A DNA stretch of 64,000 nt from Candidatus Formimonas warabiya (GCF_002777255.1 NZ_CP017634.1:4166903-4230902), one strand, 5' to 3'; shown: positions 40,139 to 49,489, counted from the stretch's first letter. Translations and numbers: made by a program. The notes: a model not told the origin generated them from the sequence alone.

Positions 40139-42325
40139 GTGGGAAAAAATGCCGAAATAAAAATCCCCGCCGTCGTCAGGGTTCCCACCGTCCTTCAGAT
40201 GGAAGCTGTGGAATGCGGGGCGGCGTCCCTGGCCATGATCTTAAGATATTTTGGAAAATATGTGCCGCTGGAGCAGGTCCGGATCGCCTGCGGAGTATCC
40301 CGGGACGGCAGCAAGGCCAGCAATATCCTGAAAGCGGCCCGGCAATACGGCCTGGAGGCCAAAGGGTTCCGCAAGGAACCGGAGAAACTGAAGAAAATGC
40401 CCCTGCCCGTGATTATTCATTGGAATTTCAGTCATTTTATGGTCCTGGAAGGGTTCCGCAAGGGTAAAGTCCTTTTAAATGATCCCGCCGCCGGCCGGCG
40501 GCGCGTCACGGAGGAAGAATTCAACCAGTCTTTTACCGGGATCACCCTCACTTTCAGCCCCACACCGGAGTTTCAAAAAGACGGCAGAAAACCCAGCCTG
40601 GTCTCCGCTTTCATAAAACGGCTGCGGGGTTCGGAAGCCGCTTTGCTTTACGTGGTTCTTGCCGGCCTGGCCCTGGTCATTCCGGGCCTGGTCCTTCCCG
40701 TATTTGCCAGGATTTTTGTCGACGATATTCTGCTTGCCGGCAAAGATTCCTGGATCGCCCCCCTGCTTTTGGGGATGGGAGTGACGGTGGCCATGCGCGG
40801 CATTCTCACCTGGCTCCGGCAGTATTACCTGTTAAGATTGGAGTCGAAGATTGCCCTGACGTCCTCCAGCCGCTTTTGGTGGCATATTTTAAAGCTGCCG
40901 GCGGAATTTTTCGCCCAGCGTTCGGCCGGAGACATCGCGTCCCGGATGCTGAGCAACGACAGGGTGGCCGCATTGCTGTCGGGCAAACTGGCCACCGCAG
41001 TTTTAAATCTGATCATGATCGTCTTCTACTTTATTTTGATGCTCCGCTATAATATGGTCCTGGCTTTGGCCGGTCTGGTGATTGCCCTCGTCAATATGGC
41101 GTATTTGAAAATGGTTTCCGTCCAAAGAAAAGACCAAAACAGCAGGCTCTTAAAAGACCGGAGCATGGCAGCCGCTACCGGGATGACGGGCTTGCAGATT
41201 ATCGAAACCCTCAAAGCCACCGGTTCGGAATCGGACTTTTTCGCCAAGTGGGCGGGATACCAGGCCAAAGCGCTGAATGCGGAGCAGGAGTTGGGGAATT
41301 CTTCCCAATACCTGGCCGTGCTTCCCACCTTTTTGACCGGGATCAATAACACCGTCGTCCTGGCTTTAGGCGCTTATTTTATCCTTGAGGGGCAAATGAC
41401 CATCGGCATGCTGGTCGCCTTCCAAAGCCTGATGACCAGCTTTATGACGCCTGTCACGGAAATTGTAGGACTGGGGGCCGAGCTGCAGGAAGTGGAAGGG
41501 GAAATGAACCGCCTGGACGATGTTTTACAATACCTGCCGGAGCCGGGAACCGGGGACGAAGAGAAAGGGGCGGAGGAAGATCAGGTGCCCCCTGCAGGGC
41601 AAAAGCTGGAGGGGTTTGTGGAACTGAAGGGAATTACTTTCGGCTATAGCCTATTGGAACCTCCGTTAATTGAAGATTTCGGTTTAAAGCTCCGGCCGGG
41701 ATCCCGGGTGGCGCTGGTGGGCGGTTCCGGCAGCGGCAAATCCACCGTGGTCAAAATCCTGGCTGGCATTTACAAACCCTGGTCCGGGCAAATCCTTCTG
41801 GACGGCCGAACCCGGGCAGACTGGCCCCGGGCGGTGATCACCGATTCCCTGGCCATGGTCGACCAGGAGATCCGCATGTTTGAGGGAAGCGTGCGGGACA
41901 ATATCACCCTGTGGGACGAAACGGTTTCGGAATTCGAACTGGTCCGGGCGGCCAAGGACGCCTGCATCCATGAGGATATCACGGCCCGGGCCGGCGGCTA
42001 TGACCAGCCGGTGGAAGAAGGCGGCAAAAATTTCAGCGGCGGGCAAAGGCAGCGGCTGGAGATCGCCCGGGCTTTGGTGCAAAACCCCGCGATCATCATC
42101 CTGGATGAAGCCACCAGCGCGCTGGACCCATTAACGGAAAAAATCGTGGATGAAAACATCCGACGCCGGGGGTGTACCTGTGTCATCGTGGCCCACCGCT
42201 TGAGCACCATCCGGGACTGTGACGAAATCATCGTCCTGGAAAAAGGAAAAATCGCCGAACGGGGCACCCATGAGGAATTATATGCGCGGGGCGGGCTTTA
42301 CGCCGGTCTGATTAGAACCGGTTAA
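40139..42325 (+). CDS. NHLP-type ABC transporter with C39 peptidase (PCAT)
   Basis: The protein has 728 residues. GTG 40139 (after GGGGAGAAATAAC) is preferred to the earlier in-frame GTG 40103. The C39 peptidase domain (~15-140) has the catalytic Cys in MEAVECGAASLAMIL, the His in HWNFSHFMVL and the Asp in LLNDPAAG. Six membrane segments occupy ~170-440. The ATPase has Walker A GGSGSGKST, the signature FSGGQRQRLEIARAL, Walker B IIILDEATSALD and the H-loop VAHRLSTI. It should cut the Nif11 leader after Gly-Gly and export the core. The operon downstream provides a partner half-transporter. Confidence 0.93.
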   Translation: MGKNAEIKIPAVVRVPTVLQMEAVECGAASLAMILRYFGKYVPLEQVRIACGVSRDGSKASNILKAARQYGLEAKGFRKEPEKLKKMPLPVIIHWNFSHFMVLEGFRKGKVLLNDPAAGRRRVTEEEFNQSFTGITLTFSPTPEFQKDGRKPSLVSAFIKRLRGSEAALLYVVLAGLALVIPGLVLPVFARIFVDDILLAGKDSWIAPLLLGMGVTVAMRGILTWLRQYYLLRLESKIALTSSSRFWWHILKLPAEFFAQRSAGDIASRMLSNDRVAALLSGKLATAVLNLIMIVFYFILMLRYNMVLALAGLVIALVNMAYLKMVSVQRKDQNSRLLKDRSMAAATGMTGLQIIETLKATGSESDFFAKWAGYQAKALNAEQELGNSSQYLAVLPTFLTGINNTVVLALGAYFILEGQMTIGMLVAFQSLMTSFMTPVTEIVGLGAELQEVEGEMNRLDDVLQYLPEPGTGDEEKGAEEDQVPPAGQKLEGFVELKGITFGYSLLEPPLIEDFGLKLRPGSRVALVGGSGSGKSTVVKILAGIYKPWSGQILLDGRTRADWPRAVITDSLAMVDQEIRMFEGSVRDNITLWDETVSEFELVRAAKDACIHEDITARAGGYDQPVEEGGKNFSGGQRQRLEIARALVQNPAIIILDEATSALDPLTEKIVDENIRRRGCTCVIVAHRLSTIRDCDEIIVLEKGKIAERGTHEELYARGGLYAGLIRTG

Positions 42326-42359
42326 GGCGCGTGCGCGGATTTTATAAAGCAGGTGAATT

Positions 42360-45095
42360 ATGTCTATTGCAGATTTTTTTGACAGGGAAGGCACAAAGAT
42401 TGCGCTTGAAGGCAGCAAACCCCAATTACTCGACGATCCCGGCTTTGTCTGGCTGGTCGGGCCGGAGCAGGTTTCTGTTTTCTTAACGGCTTTGGCGTCG
42501 GACAACCAGCCGGGGGTCAAAACTTTCCTGTTTGAAGCCGGACCGGGAGAATTGCTTTTCGGCCTGACCCCGGAAGGAGCACCGGAAAAATTGGCCTTAC
42601 TGGCTGTGGGTCCGTTAGGTTCCGGCTTGATCCGGCTGGAAGCAAAGCGGCTGGAAGAAGTGCCGGCGGGGGAAATGTCCGGGGAAGCAGCCCGCTTGAC
42701 GGCCCGTTGGCGGGAAAATCTGAGAAAGGCCGGCAGCGGCAAAGAAGACGGTGGGAGCAGGGAAGCGGCACTTACAGAAGCCGCTATAGGAGAAGTTGCC
42801 GCTTCAGGGGACCCCTGGCAGCGGGAGAATTATCACAGCCAGGCTCTCCGCTCCATCACGGAACTTTGGCAGGAAAAGAAACAGGCGGAAATAAACCGCC
42901 TGCAAAGAAAGAAAGACAACGACCGGCGGCTGATGGATCAGGCACTTTGCCGACTGACCGCCCTGAATCAGAAAGAGAAAGAGATTGGCCTGCAGGAAGA
43001 GAGCGGCGATCCCCTGCTGGATGCCTGCCGCTTGGTAGGGCAAAGTATGCAGATGGAAATTGTGCCGCCTGCTTCAAACAGCGAGGGAAGCAACGGCGAT
43101 AACAGAAGCGCAGGCAGCGCTCCGGATCTTACCCTAGACGCGATTGCCCGTGCTTCCCGCATCCGGACCAGGGAAGTGGCTTTAACCGGAGAATGGTATA
43201 AAGAGGACAGCGGGCCGATCCTGGGGTTTATGGAAGAAGGCGGCAGACCGGTTGCCCTGATTCCGGTTTCACCTGCCGCCTATATTCTTCACGACCCTGT
43301 TTTACACAGCCGAAAAAAGGTGGACCGGGAAACGGCTGCTCAAATCAGTGGTTGGGGGTTTGTTTTCTTCCGTCCGTTCAGCCATAAAGAGATCAAGCTA
43401 GGCGATCTTCTGTCTTTTGGCCTCCAAAGCTGCTGGAAACAGGACTTGCTGGTGATTGTCCTCATGGGTGTTCTGGGGGGCCTTCTGGGTACGGCCGTTC
43501 CCCTGGCCACCGGCATCGTCTTCGACAGCATTATTCCGGAAGGGGAAAAGGGTGCGCTTCTGCAAATCGCTTTGATCCTGGGGGCCAGCGCCCTGGCCGC
43601 CATGCTTTTTCAATTGACCCGTTCTTTGGCGACCATGCGCCTGGAAGGAAAAATGGACGGTTCTCTGCAGGCGGCGGTCTGGGACCGCCTGCTCAGCCTG
43701 CCGGTGCCCTTTTTCAAACAGTTTTCGGCTGGGGAATTGGCTTTGCGGGCGATGGGGATCAGCCAGATCCGGACCATCCTTTCAGGAACGACGCTCAATA
43801 CCATTCTCTCCGGTATTTTTTCGGTATTCACCTTTGTGCTGCTTTTTTATTATGATGTTCGGCTGGCCGGGGTGGCCGCCGTGCTGGTCATCCTGGCGGT
43901 CCTGGTGATGGGGTATCTGGGTTACCGCAAGGTAAGCTGGGAGCGCAAAGTCCTGGAGGTTTCCAACCATATCTTAGGCTTGATGCTGCAGTTGATTGGC
44001 GGGGTGGCCAAATTCCAGGTGGCCGGGGCGGAGAACAGGGCCTTTTACCGCTGGGCCCGGGAATTCGGCTGGCAGCGGGAACTGACTTTCCGCCGAGAAA
44101 CGGTGGCCAACGCCTTGACGGCTTTTAATACTGTTTTCCCCGTTCTGTCCAGTGTGATTATTTTCTATGTCCTGACTTCCTCGGCGGCGCCGCTGCCGGC
44201 CGGTCAGTTTATCGGCTTTTATTCGGCTTTTACAACCTTTATGCTGTCCATGGTTTCCCTGTCGGACGCTTTGATCGGCGTCAACCTGGTGATTCCCCTG
44301 TACCAAAGGGCCAAACCCATCCTGGAGACCTTGCCCGAAGACGATGAGACCAAGATCAATCCCCGGGTTCTGACCGGTTCCATTGAAGTCAGCCACGTTT
44401 CTTTCCGCTACCAGGCGGACGGTCCCCTGGTCCTGCAGGATGTTTCTTTCCGGATCGAGGAGGGGGATTATGTCGCTTTGGTCGGCACTTCCGGCTGCGG
44501 CAAATCCACACTGTTTCGCATCCTGCTGGGTTTCGAAAAACCGGAGACCGGGAACATCTATTATGACGGCCAGGACCTTTCTAAAGTGGATATCCGGGCC
44601 GTGCGCAGGCAACTGGGCGTGGTGCTGCAAAACGGGCAGCTCATGACCGGCAACATCTTAAGCAATATTATCGGCGCCAATCCCCGCCTGACCATCGACG
44701 ACGCCTGGGAAGCGGCCAGGATGGCCGGTATGGAAGAGGACATCCGGGAAATGCCCATGGGCATGCACACCATAATCAGCGAGGGAGCCGGCACCATCTC
44801 CGGCGGGCAAAAACAGCGCCTGATGATCGCCCGGGCCATCGTCAATAAACCGAGAATCATTTTCTTTGACGAGGCCACCAGCGCTCTGGACAACCGGACC
44901 CAGGCTATCGTCAGCCAAAGCCTGGATACGCTCCAGGCGACCCGGGTGGTGATTGCCCACCGGCTGAGCACCATTATGAACTGCAACAAGATTTTCGTGA
45001 TGGATCAGGGGAGAATTGTGGAGCGGGGGACTTACCGGGAGCTGATGGAGAAGGAAGGAATTTTTGCCGACCTGGCCAGGAGACAGCTGGCTTAA
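42360..45095 (+). CDS. NHLP-type ABC transporter permease/ATPase
   Basis: The protein has 911 residues; AAGCAGGTGAATT precedes the ATG. The N-terminal ~340 residues are soluble, with an inactive peptidase-like or regulatory segment (AISADFFDRE-type start, then coiled-coil EKKQAEINRLQRKKDNDRRLM). Six membrane segments lie at ~370-640. The ATPase has Walker A GTSGCGKST, the signature ISGGQKQRLMIARAI, Walker B IIFFDEATSALD and the H-loop IAHRLSTI. This corresponds to the second ABC protein of NHLP export systems, which accompanies the C39-type exporter. It is the last gene of the operon; no hairpin follows immediately. Confidence 0.9.
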   Translation: MSIADFFDREGTKIALEGSKPQLLDDPGFVWLVGPEQVSVFLTALASDNQPGVKTFLFEAGPGELLFGLTPEGAPEKLALLAVGPLGSGLIRLEAKRLEEVPAGEMSGEAARLTARWRENLRKAGSGKEDGGSREAALTEAAIGEVAASGDPWQRENYHSQALRSITELWQEKKQAEINRLQRKKDNDRRLMDQALCRLTALNQKEKEIGLQEESGDPLLDACRLVGQSMQMEIVPPASNSEGSNGDNRSAGSAPDLTLDAIARASRIRTREVALTGEWYKEDSGPILGFMEEGGRPVALIPVSPAAYILHDPVLHSRKKVDRETAAQISGWGFVFFRPFSHKEIKLGDLLSFGLQSCWKQDLLVIVLMGVLGGLLGTAVPLATGIVFDSIIPEGEKGALLQIALILGASALAAMLFQLTRSLATMRLEGKMDGSLQAAVWDRLLSLPVPFFKQFSAGELALRAMGISQIRTILSGTTLNTILSGIFSVFTFVLLFYYDVRLAGVAAVLVILAVLVMGYLGYRKVSWERKVLEVSNHILGLMLQLIGGVAKFQVAGAENRAFYRWAREFGWQRELTFRRETVANALTAFNTVFPVLSSVIIFYVLTSSAAPLPAGQFIGFYSAFTTFMLSMVSLSDALIGVNLVIPLYQRAKPILETLPEDDETKINPRVLTGSIEVSHVSFRYQADGPLVLQDVSFRIEEGDYVALVGTSGCGKSTLFRILLGFEKPETGNIYYDGQDLSKVDIRAVRRQLGVVLQNGQLMTGNILSNIIGANPRLTIDDAWEAARMAGMEEDIREMPMGMHTIISEGAGTISGGQKQRLMIARAIVNKPRIIFFDEATSALDNRTQAIVSQSLDTLQATRVVIAHRLSTIMNCNKIFVMDQGRIVERGTYRELMEKEGIFADLARRQLA

Positions 45096-45260
45096 ACTGC
45101 ACAAATAATTACCCGCATCATCGCGCCCCAAGGCATTGTGCGGTCCTTGTAAAGTATTATGAACTAAGGGAATCAGTTATATGGTTCCTTTTTGTTTTTG
45201 GCCTGTATATTTTCTCTCGATGGCAAAGATATTTTGAGGCAGATCGAGTGTATGCCTGCC

Positions 45261-45327
45261 AAGGACAGGTACACGACATAAGGAATTAATTTGATATAAA
45301 GACAGTTTTGTCAACGGACCTGTCTTT
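45261..45327. repeat. Degraded palindromic repeat
   Basis: AAGGACAGGT (45261-45270) and ACCTGTCTTT (45318-45327) form the ends, with CACGACATAAG and TTGTCAACGGACC inside. This matches the full copy at 58641-58724 with many changes. Confidence 0.75.
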
Positions 45328-45493
45328 GCAGCGCCCGTGACAATGTTCCCGTGACAACGTGACAAACGAGTGATAAGAAGGCTAGCAAAGAAATAGCCGA
45401 AATGTAGGGTGGAGAGAAGTTATCAGGTTATAGCAATGTGTATGGTCCCTTAAACAAGGGGAGTAAACCGGGCTTACGGTATAATAAAGCAAT

Positions 45494-45527
45494 AAAAAGG
45501 TAGATGAAAATATCTGCCTTTTTTTGG
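45494..45527. terminator. Terminator-like hairpin
   Basis: AAAAAGG.AGAT pairs with ATCT.CCTTTTT (one mismatch in the middle) around GAAAAT, with TTTTTTT after it. It may end RNA running out of the exporter operon about 400 bases upstream. Confidence 0.55.
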
Positions 45528-45638
45528 TTATCTGAGAGGAATTTATTGGTATTCTGTGGAATTAGGTGTTAAAAATAGGGTTATGTCTATTAGGCGAAAT
45601 TATCAACCTTATGAATGTCTTTTAAAGAGGTGATTTGT

Positions 45639-46328
45639 TTGGATAAATTGATTGATAAGCTAAGCTTGTACGATTTTTTCGGTTACATAATTCCGGGGTT
45701 TTTAGGAACATGGGCATTGAATGTTTTTTTTGTGGAGACTCTACAAGTCAATTTTATTTTTAAACTTGATGTTGGCTTCATTAATTCTGTTCTTTTTGTG
45801 GCAATAAGTTATTATATTGGAGTTTTATTGCATGAATTAAGCGAATTGCTTCAAGAACATTTTTTTAAAAGGATCTGGAAAGGTCTTCCGTCAGAAAGAT
45901 TTTTAGTTGATTCGGATAATAAATATTCGACCGAATTTAAAGCTTCTTTGAAAAAGATGATAGAAAGCAAATTTGGCCTAATTGTAGGGAATGACAATAA
46001 GAAGTCCCAGGAAGCTTTTAATCTTATTTATTCTGGACTTCAGGGAGCGGGTAAAGATGAAAAAGCTCAGCTGTTTAATTCTTTGTATGGAATGTACCGT
46101 AATTTCTTTGCTGGCACAGTTATGTGTCTATTAGTTTTTTTGATAAAAGGTTTTGTTTTAGTATGCAGAGAAAATTGGCAAAGTTTATTTGAAAGCTTTT
46201 TATATGCTTTTTTATTTTTGCTAGCTACATTAACATTGATGAGACGACTGAGAAGATTTGGTGAAAGGCTTGCTGATTATGTCATTCGTGATTACTACAA
46301 TTATTATTTGGAACACAAAAGTGAGTGA
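45639..46328 (+). CDS. AT-rich membrane protein of unknown function
   Basis: The protein has ~229 residues. TTG 45639 lies at good distance from AAGAGGTG; ATG 45615 is an in-frame alternative. Membrane segments are at ~10-30 (DFFGYIIPGFLGTWALNVFF), ~45-65 (SVLFVAISYYIGVLL), ~160-180 (AGTVMCLLVFLIKGFVLV) and ~190-210. The loops are lysine-rich. Base composition is clearly more AT-rich than in the RiPP cluster, which suggests transfer. It is followed directly by the first 22 codons of a ComEC-like MBL gene, so it may once have been half of a two-gene module. Confidence 0.6.
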   Translation: MDKLIDKLSLYDFFGYIIPGFLGTWALNVFFVETLQVNFIFKLDVGFINSVLFVAISYYIGVLLHELSELLQEHFFKRIWKGLPSERFLVDSDNKYSTEFKASLKKMIESKFGLIVGNDNKKSQEAFNLIYSGLQGAGKDEKAQLFNSLYGMYRNFFAGTVMCLLVFLIKGFVLVCRENWQSLFESFLYAFLFLLATLTLMRRLRRFGERLADYVIRDYYNYYLEHKSE

Positions 46329-46335
46329 GAAAAAA

Positions 46336-46404
46336 ATGCTAAATATTTTTTTCTTTGATATTGGACAAGGTGACTGTACACTAATTAGATTTCCTTTGTA
46401 TTAA
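46336..46404 (+). pseudogene. Truncated ComEC-like MBL-fold gene (first 22 codons)
   Basis: MLNIFFFDIGQGDCTLIRFP is the conserved N-terminus of ComEC/Rec2-like metallo-beta-lactamase-fold proteins (D-x-GQGD-x-x-LI). The frame ends at TAA 46402-46404 after two more codons, and repeat DNA follows from ~46420. The catalytic HxHxDH part is absent. The rest was probably lost when the repeat or a deletion arrived. Confidence 0.7.
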
Positions 46405-46419
46405 TATGGTAGTAAGAGT

Positions 46420-46505
46420 GTCAGCGGACGGGGTCGCTGACATGTTAATAAAGGGACATGGGGACAGGTAAATTAGGCAAAAGGGACCTGTCCCCATGTC
46501 CCTTT
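46420..46505. repeat. Double hairpin: GTCAGCG stem and 20-bp perfect palindromic repeat
   Basis: GTCAGCG (46420-46426) pairs with CGCTGAC (46435-46441). AAAGGGACATGGGGACAGGT (46450-46469) is the exact reverse complement of 46486-46505. The second stem is the longest perfect arm among the window's repeats. It lies between the broken MBL gene and the DJ-1-type gene. Confidence 0.92.
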
Positions 46506-46533
46506 TGCCTCATAATCACTTATAAACTGGAAT

Positions 46534-47115
46534 TTAGCAAAAGCCCATCGCTTCTTTTACTACCTGCATTTGCTCAGTAGATGTTAGCCGCTCTAGTAAT
46601 TTGAAAGCAACTTCCGAGGCGGTTTCAGGGCAATATGACGTAATTACATTGTCATCGACTACAATGGGGCTGTTCACCACATTTACGCCGAATTGAGCCA
46701 ATTGCTTTTGGCGATAACCTCCCCTTAAATGATACGTTGTTGCATTCCTGTCTTTTAAAATACCGCTTTTTCCCAGTGCCAATGCCGCAACGCAGATCGT
46801 GGCAATTGTTTTTCGCATTTTATCGAATTTACGAATTAAATCTAATAATTTTTCGTTGTAAGCCTCTTCATAAAATCCGAATTCTTCAAATCCTCCGGGA
46901 ATTGCTAATGCATCGTAATCATCAACATTAATCCCATCAATTAGTCGATCCACTATGACTGGAACATTAAAAGTGCTGGAAACTGTTTTTGAAAATCCAC
47001 ACGTTATGACATCAATGTCATAGTGATAATCATTTCTTGCCCATCCAAGTATATCTACGAAAACACTAAATTCCATTGTTTCAAAACCCTTAGCCAGAAA
47101 TAGCAACACTTTCAT
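46534..47115 (-). CDS. DJ-1/PfpI-family protein
   Basis: The protein has 193 residues; GAGGTG precedes the ATG. It has the class I glutamine-amidotransferase-like fold. The nucleophile elbow is [14 protein letters not shown] with Cys108, close to the DJ-1 position. GFETMEF (~10-16) supplies the acidic residue near the active site, and [18 protein letters not shown] is the conserved loop. Close relatives include YajL/YhbO-like deglycase candidates and chaperones; the true role of the family is debated. It stands alone between repeat elements in an AT-rich stretch. Confidence 0.88.
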   Translation of the reverse strand: MKVLLFLAKGFETMEFSVFVDILGWARNDYHYDIDVITCGFSKTVSSTFNVPVIVDRLIDGINVDDYDALAIPGGFEEFGFYEEAYNEKLLDLIRKFDKMRKTIATICVAALALGKSGILKDRNATTYHLRGGYRQKQLAQFGVNVVNSPIVVDDNVITSYCPETASEVAFKLLERLTSTEQMQVVKEAMGFC

Positions 47116-47243
47116 TTGAGCACCTCATTAAATTCCTATTTTCTGCGTTTGTATAAATAATCAAAATATCTACATGAAAATTATACCAGAAATATATAAT
47201 AGATCTACTCAATTGTTTACCATGATTCAAAGATTCAAAAAGA

Positions 47244-47268
47244 CCTTCGGGCCAAGTTAGCCCGAAGG
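47244..47268 (-). terminator. Terminator-like hairpin in leader of DJ-1-type gene
   Basis: CCTTCGGGC-CAAGTTA-GCCCGAAGG has a 9-bp perfect stem. On the minus strand it is followed by TCTTTTTG, so it would stop RNA running toward the DJ-1-type gene from the right. It could be an attenuator or the terminator of a lost gene. Confidence 0.6.
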
Positions 47269-47297
47269 GCATCCGTTAATCTTTTACCACAAGACGT

Positions 47298-47353
47298 GGG
47301 ACGGTCTAGTGTCTAAATAATTACACTTAACTAAACTTCAGACAAACCGTCCC
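47298..47353. repeat. GGGACGGT / ACCGTCCC inverted repeat
   Basis: GGGACGGT (47298-47305) pairs with ACCGTCCC (47346-47353), and GTGTCT / AGAC pair inside it. It has the same architecture as the GGGGACAGG elements but with changed arms, so it is a variant or an unrelated hairpin of similar style. Confidence 0.55.
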
Positions 47354-47488
47354 TATATCTCTGATCTCTATGTCTCTGGGAAAATTGTTTCCGTTTACCG
47401 GTTGGGATAAAGGGAATCATATTGACAATGGAACAAAAGAGCCGCTTTGGCGTCTATAGGTTAAGAAATAATTTTTGGAGGGAATAAT

Positions 47489-48412
47489 GTGAAAAAATCA
47501 TTTTTAGTTATATGTATTTTATTATTTAGTATTTCTTTGTTTGGTTGTATGAACACAGGAAAAGAGGATGGACAGGAAGGAGCGCCTCAGGAGAATGCCC
47601 AAGAAACCCATGATAGTGATGCAGCTGCAGTTGCAAATTTAGTGGAAGATTTCGGCAGAAAGCTTCAGGCAGTTTCACTTCAGGCACCAAAGGATACCTT
47701 GGAAAAGAGTATGCAGGAGAATTACGGTGCGTATGTCTCCCCGGCACTTCTGGAAAAATGGCTTAATGATCCGCTGAATGCTCCCGGAAGGCTGACGTCA
47801 AGTCCTTGGCCGGAGCGGATAGAGACGAAAAGTATAGAAAAGTTGTCGGAATCTGCATATGAAGTTCAAGGGGAAATCATTGAAGTGACAAGTGCAGAAG
47901 AGGAAATTGCGGAAAAGCGGCAAATTAAGCTTGGCGTAGAGAAAATAGATGGACGCTGGCTGATCAACAGCGCTCAAATTGGCGGGTATGAGGATAGCAG
48001 TGCAACCGTGTATCGGAATACCCAATATGGTTTTAGTTTTCCTTTGCCGGAAAGTTGGAAAGGTTATACCATCGTAACGGATGAATGGGAGGGCTTAGCT
48101 CTGGGAGGCGAAAAAGAGGGTGAAGTGATTGAAACCGGTCCGATCATCTCCATCAGACACCCTCAATGGACTTCGGAAGACCCGCGGCAGGATATCCCCA
48201 TCATGGTATTTACCGTGGACCAATGGAAACTGCTTCAACAGGAAAAGTTTCATATCGGCGCGGCTCCAATGGGACCAAAGGAACTAGGCAAGAACAGCAA
48301 GTATGTTTTTGCGCTTCCCGCACGTTATAACTATGCATTTCCCACAGGATTTGAAGAAGTGGAAAAGATCTTAGAAGGCAATCCCCTTCAAGCAAATGAA
48401 AGTATCAATTAG
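47489..48412 (+). CDS. Lipoprotein of unknown function
   Basis: The protein has 307 residues; TTTGGAGGGAATAAT precedes the GTG or ATG-like start at 47489. SFLVICILLFSISLFGCMN is a signal peptide with the lipobox LFGC. A Gly/Glu/Gln-rich linker (GKEDGQEGAPQENAQETHD) follows. Residues ~45-150 resemble a small NTF2-like domain (AVANLVEDFGRKLQAVSLQAPKDTLEKSM...VSPALLEKWLNDP). The C-terminal part has NTQYGFSFPLPESWKGYTIV, a PsbP-like motif found in many Firmicute lipoproteins. No partner is adjacent. The role is unknown. Confidence 0.75.
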   Translation: MKKSFLVICILLFSISLFGCMNTGKEDGQEGAPQENAQETHDSDAAAVANLVEDFGRKLQAVSLQAPKDTLEKSMQENYGAYVSPALLEKWLNDPLNAPGRLTSSPWPERIETKSIEKLSESAYEVQGEIIEVTSAEEEIAEKRQIKLGVEKIDGRWLINSAQIGGYEDSSATVYRNTQYGFSFPLPESWKGYTIVTDEWEGLALGGEKEGEVIETGPIISIRHPQWTSEDPRQDIPIMVFTVDQWKLLQQEKFHIGAAPMGPKELGKNSKYVFALPARYNYAFPTGFEEVEKILEGNPLQANESIN

Positions 48413-48490
48413 CATAAGAATGAAATAAGAAATAAAATATGGATTTATGATGTTATTCTAAAAAAAGCAATAACCCCTTTTTAAGTTTTC

Positions 48491-48531
48491 AAGCAGCCTT
48501 GGTCCGAAATTCTTTCGAACTGAGGCTGCTT
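48491..48531. terminator. Bidirectional terminator between lipoprotein and LysR genes
   Basis: AAGCAGCCT (48491-48499) pairs with AGGCTGCTT (48523-48531) and an inner CGAA/TTCG stem extends it. TAATTATTTT follows on the plus side and TTTTCAAG-like T/A bases on the other. Confidence 0.8.
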
Positions 48532-48546
48532 AATTATTTTGCTCAA

Positions 48547-49473
48547 TTATTTATTGTATTCTAAAGCCTCCTTTAAAATGGCAATGAATTCACGGGCGAC
48601 TTTGGTGATATACCGCCCGTCCCGGTAGGCTACGGCTAAACATCTGGTAATGTGCGGTTCTTTGAGTGAGAAATAAACAGGCGGCCTTTCCATCCGGTCA
48701 AACCGGGCTACCGACTCCCCGATAAAAGTCAGGCCCATGCCGGCTGCGACCAGGCGATGAAGCGTCACCACATTTTCCGCCTCACAAATAATTTTGGGCA
48801 CGATGCCCGCCGTTTTGAATAAGTCGGTTACGGTTTGACGCAAACGGCTTCCCGGTTTTAACAAAACAAAAGACTCGCTGGCAATATCCTTAAACTCTAT
48901 TTGGGGCGGATTCTCCAGGTTAATATTTTTGTCCGAAATTTTGGCGCACAAGGGGTGATCGGGCGGAATCGCCACCAGAATTTCTTCGGTTAACAGCGTC
49001 TCATAGGAGATGCCTTCTTTTTTTATGGGCAGGGTTAAAATGATCAAATCAGTGACCCCTTTTTCGGTGTATTCCTCCAATTCCCGGGATGACCCCTCCA
49101 TGAGAATCAACTCTATCCCGGGAAATCTTTCATGAAACAGGGGCAGAACTGCCGGCAGCAGGAGAGAACCTCTGATCAGGCTAATGCCCACAGTTAAGCG
49201 GCCCTTCTTGCAATCCGCGATATCACCGATTTGCCGGTGCAGGGTGTCGTTTAAATCTAAAATGTTACGCGCGGTTTGCACAAATTTTTCTCCGGCATAG
49301 GTAAGCTCCAAACGGCTCGTGGTGCGGTCGAACAGTTGGGTGCCTAACTGTGCTTCAATACTCATGATATTTTGACTTAAGGAGGGCTGGGCAATAAATA
49401 GCTTTTTCGCGGCTTTGGAAAAGCTTCTTTCCTCGGCCACAGTCAAAACATATTCAAGTTGGCGGAAGTACAT
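48547..49473 (-). CDS. LysR-family transcriptional regulator
   Basis: The protein has 308 residues; AGGAGATGTG precedes the ATG. The helix-turn-helix is LEYVLTVAEERSFSKAAKKLFIAQPSLSQNI (6-36), and the effector domain begins at ~90 (KKGRLTVGISLIRGSLLLP). It is divergent from the AtuA-like gene with a 150-base gap that contains a perfect LysR-type dyad. The expected role is activation of the carboxylate catabolism genes at 49627-58663 in response to their substrate or a pathway intermediate. Confidence 0.92.
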   Translation of the reverse strand: MYFRQLEYVLTVAEERSFSKAAKKLFIAQPSLSQNIMSIEAQLGTQLFDRTTSRLELTYAGEKFVQTARNILDLNDTLHRQIGDIADCKKGRLTVGISLIRGSLLLPAVLPLFHERFPGIELILMEGSSRELEEYTEKGVTDLIILTLPIKKEGISYETLLTEEILVAIPPDHPLCAKISDKNINLENPPQIEFKDIASESFVLLKPGSRLRQTVTDLFKTAGIVPKIICEAENVVTLHRLVAAGMGLTFIGESVARFDRMERPPVYFSLKEPHITRCLAVAYRDGRYITKVAREFIAILKEALEYNK

Positions 49474-49489
49474 TTTTACACATCTCCTC

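Larger units (their letters stand above)
45096..45638. other. Region between RiPP cluster and accessory genes
   Basis: About 540 bases without a supported gene. It holds a degraded palindromic repeat (45261-45327), a terminator-like hairpin (45494-45527) and otherwise unremarkable sequence. GC content falls sharply towards 45600, at the start of the AT-rich accessory genes. Confidence 0.5.
47116..47488. other. Intergenic region with two hairpins
   Basis: This is about 370 non-coding bases between the divergent DJ-1-type and lipoprotein genes. It contains the hairpins at 47244-47268 and 47298-47353. No promoter could be picked with confidence for either gene. Confidence 0.5.

Noticed and set aside
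45177-45365. Small minus-strand frame in the gap after the exporter operon
   Set aside because: It lies across a degraded repeat and has no ribosome site.
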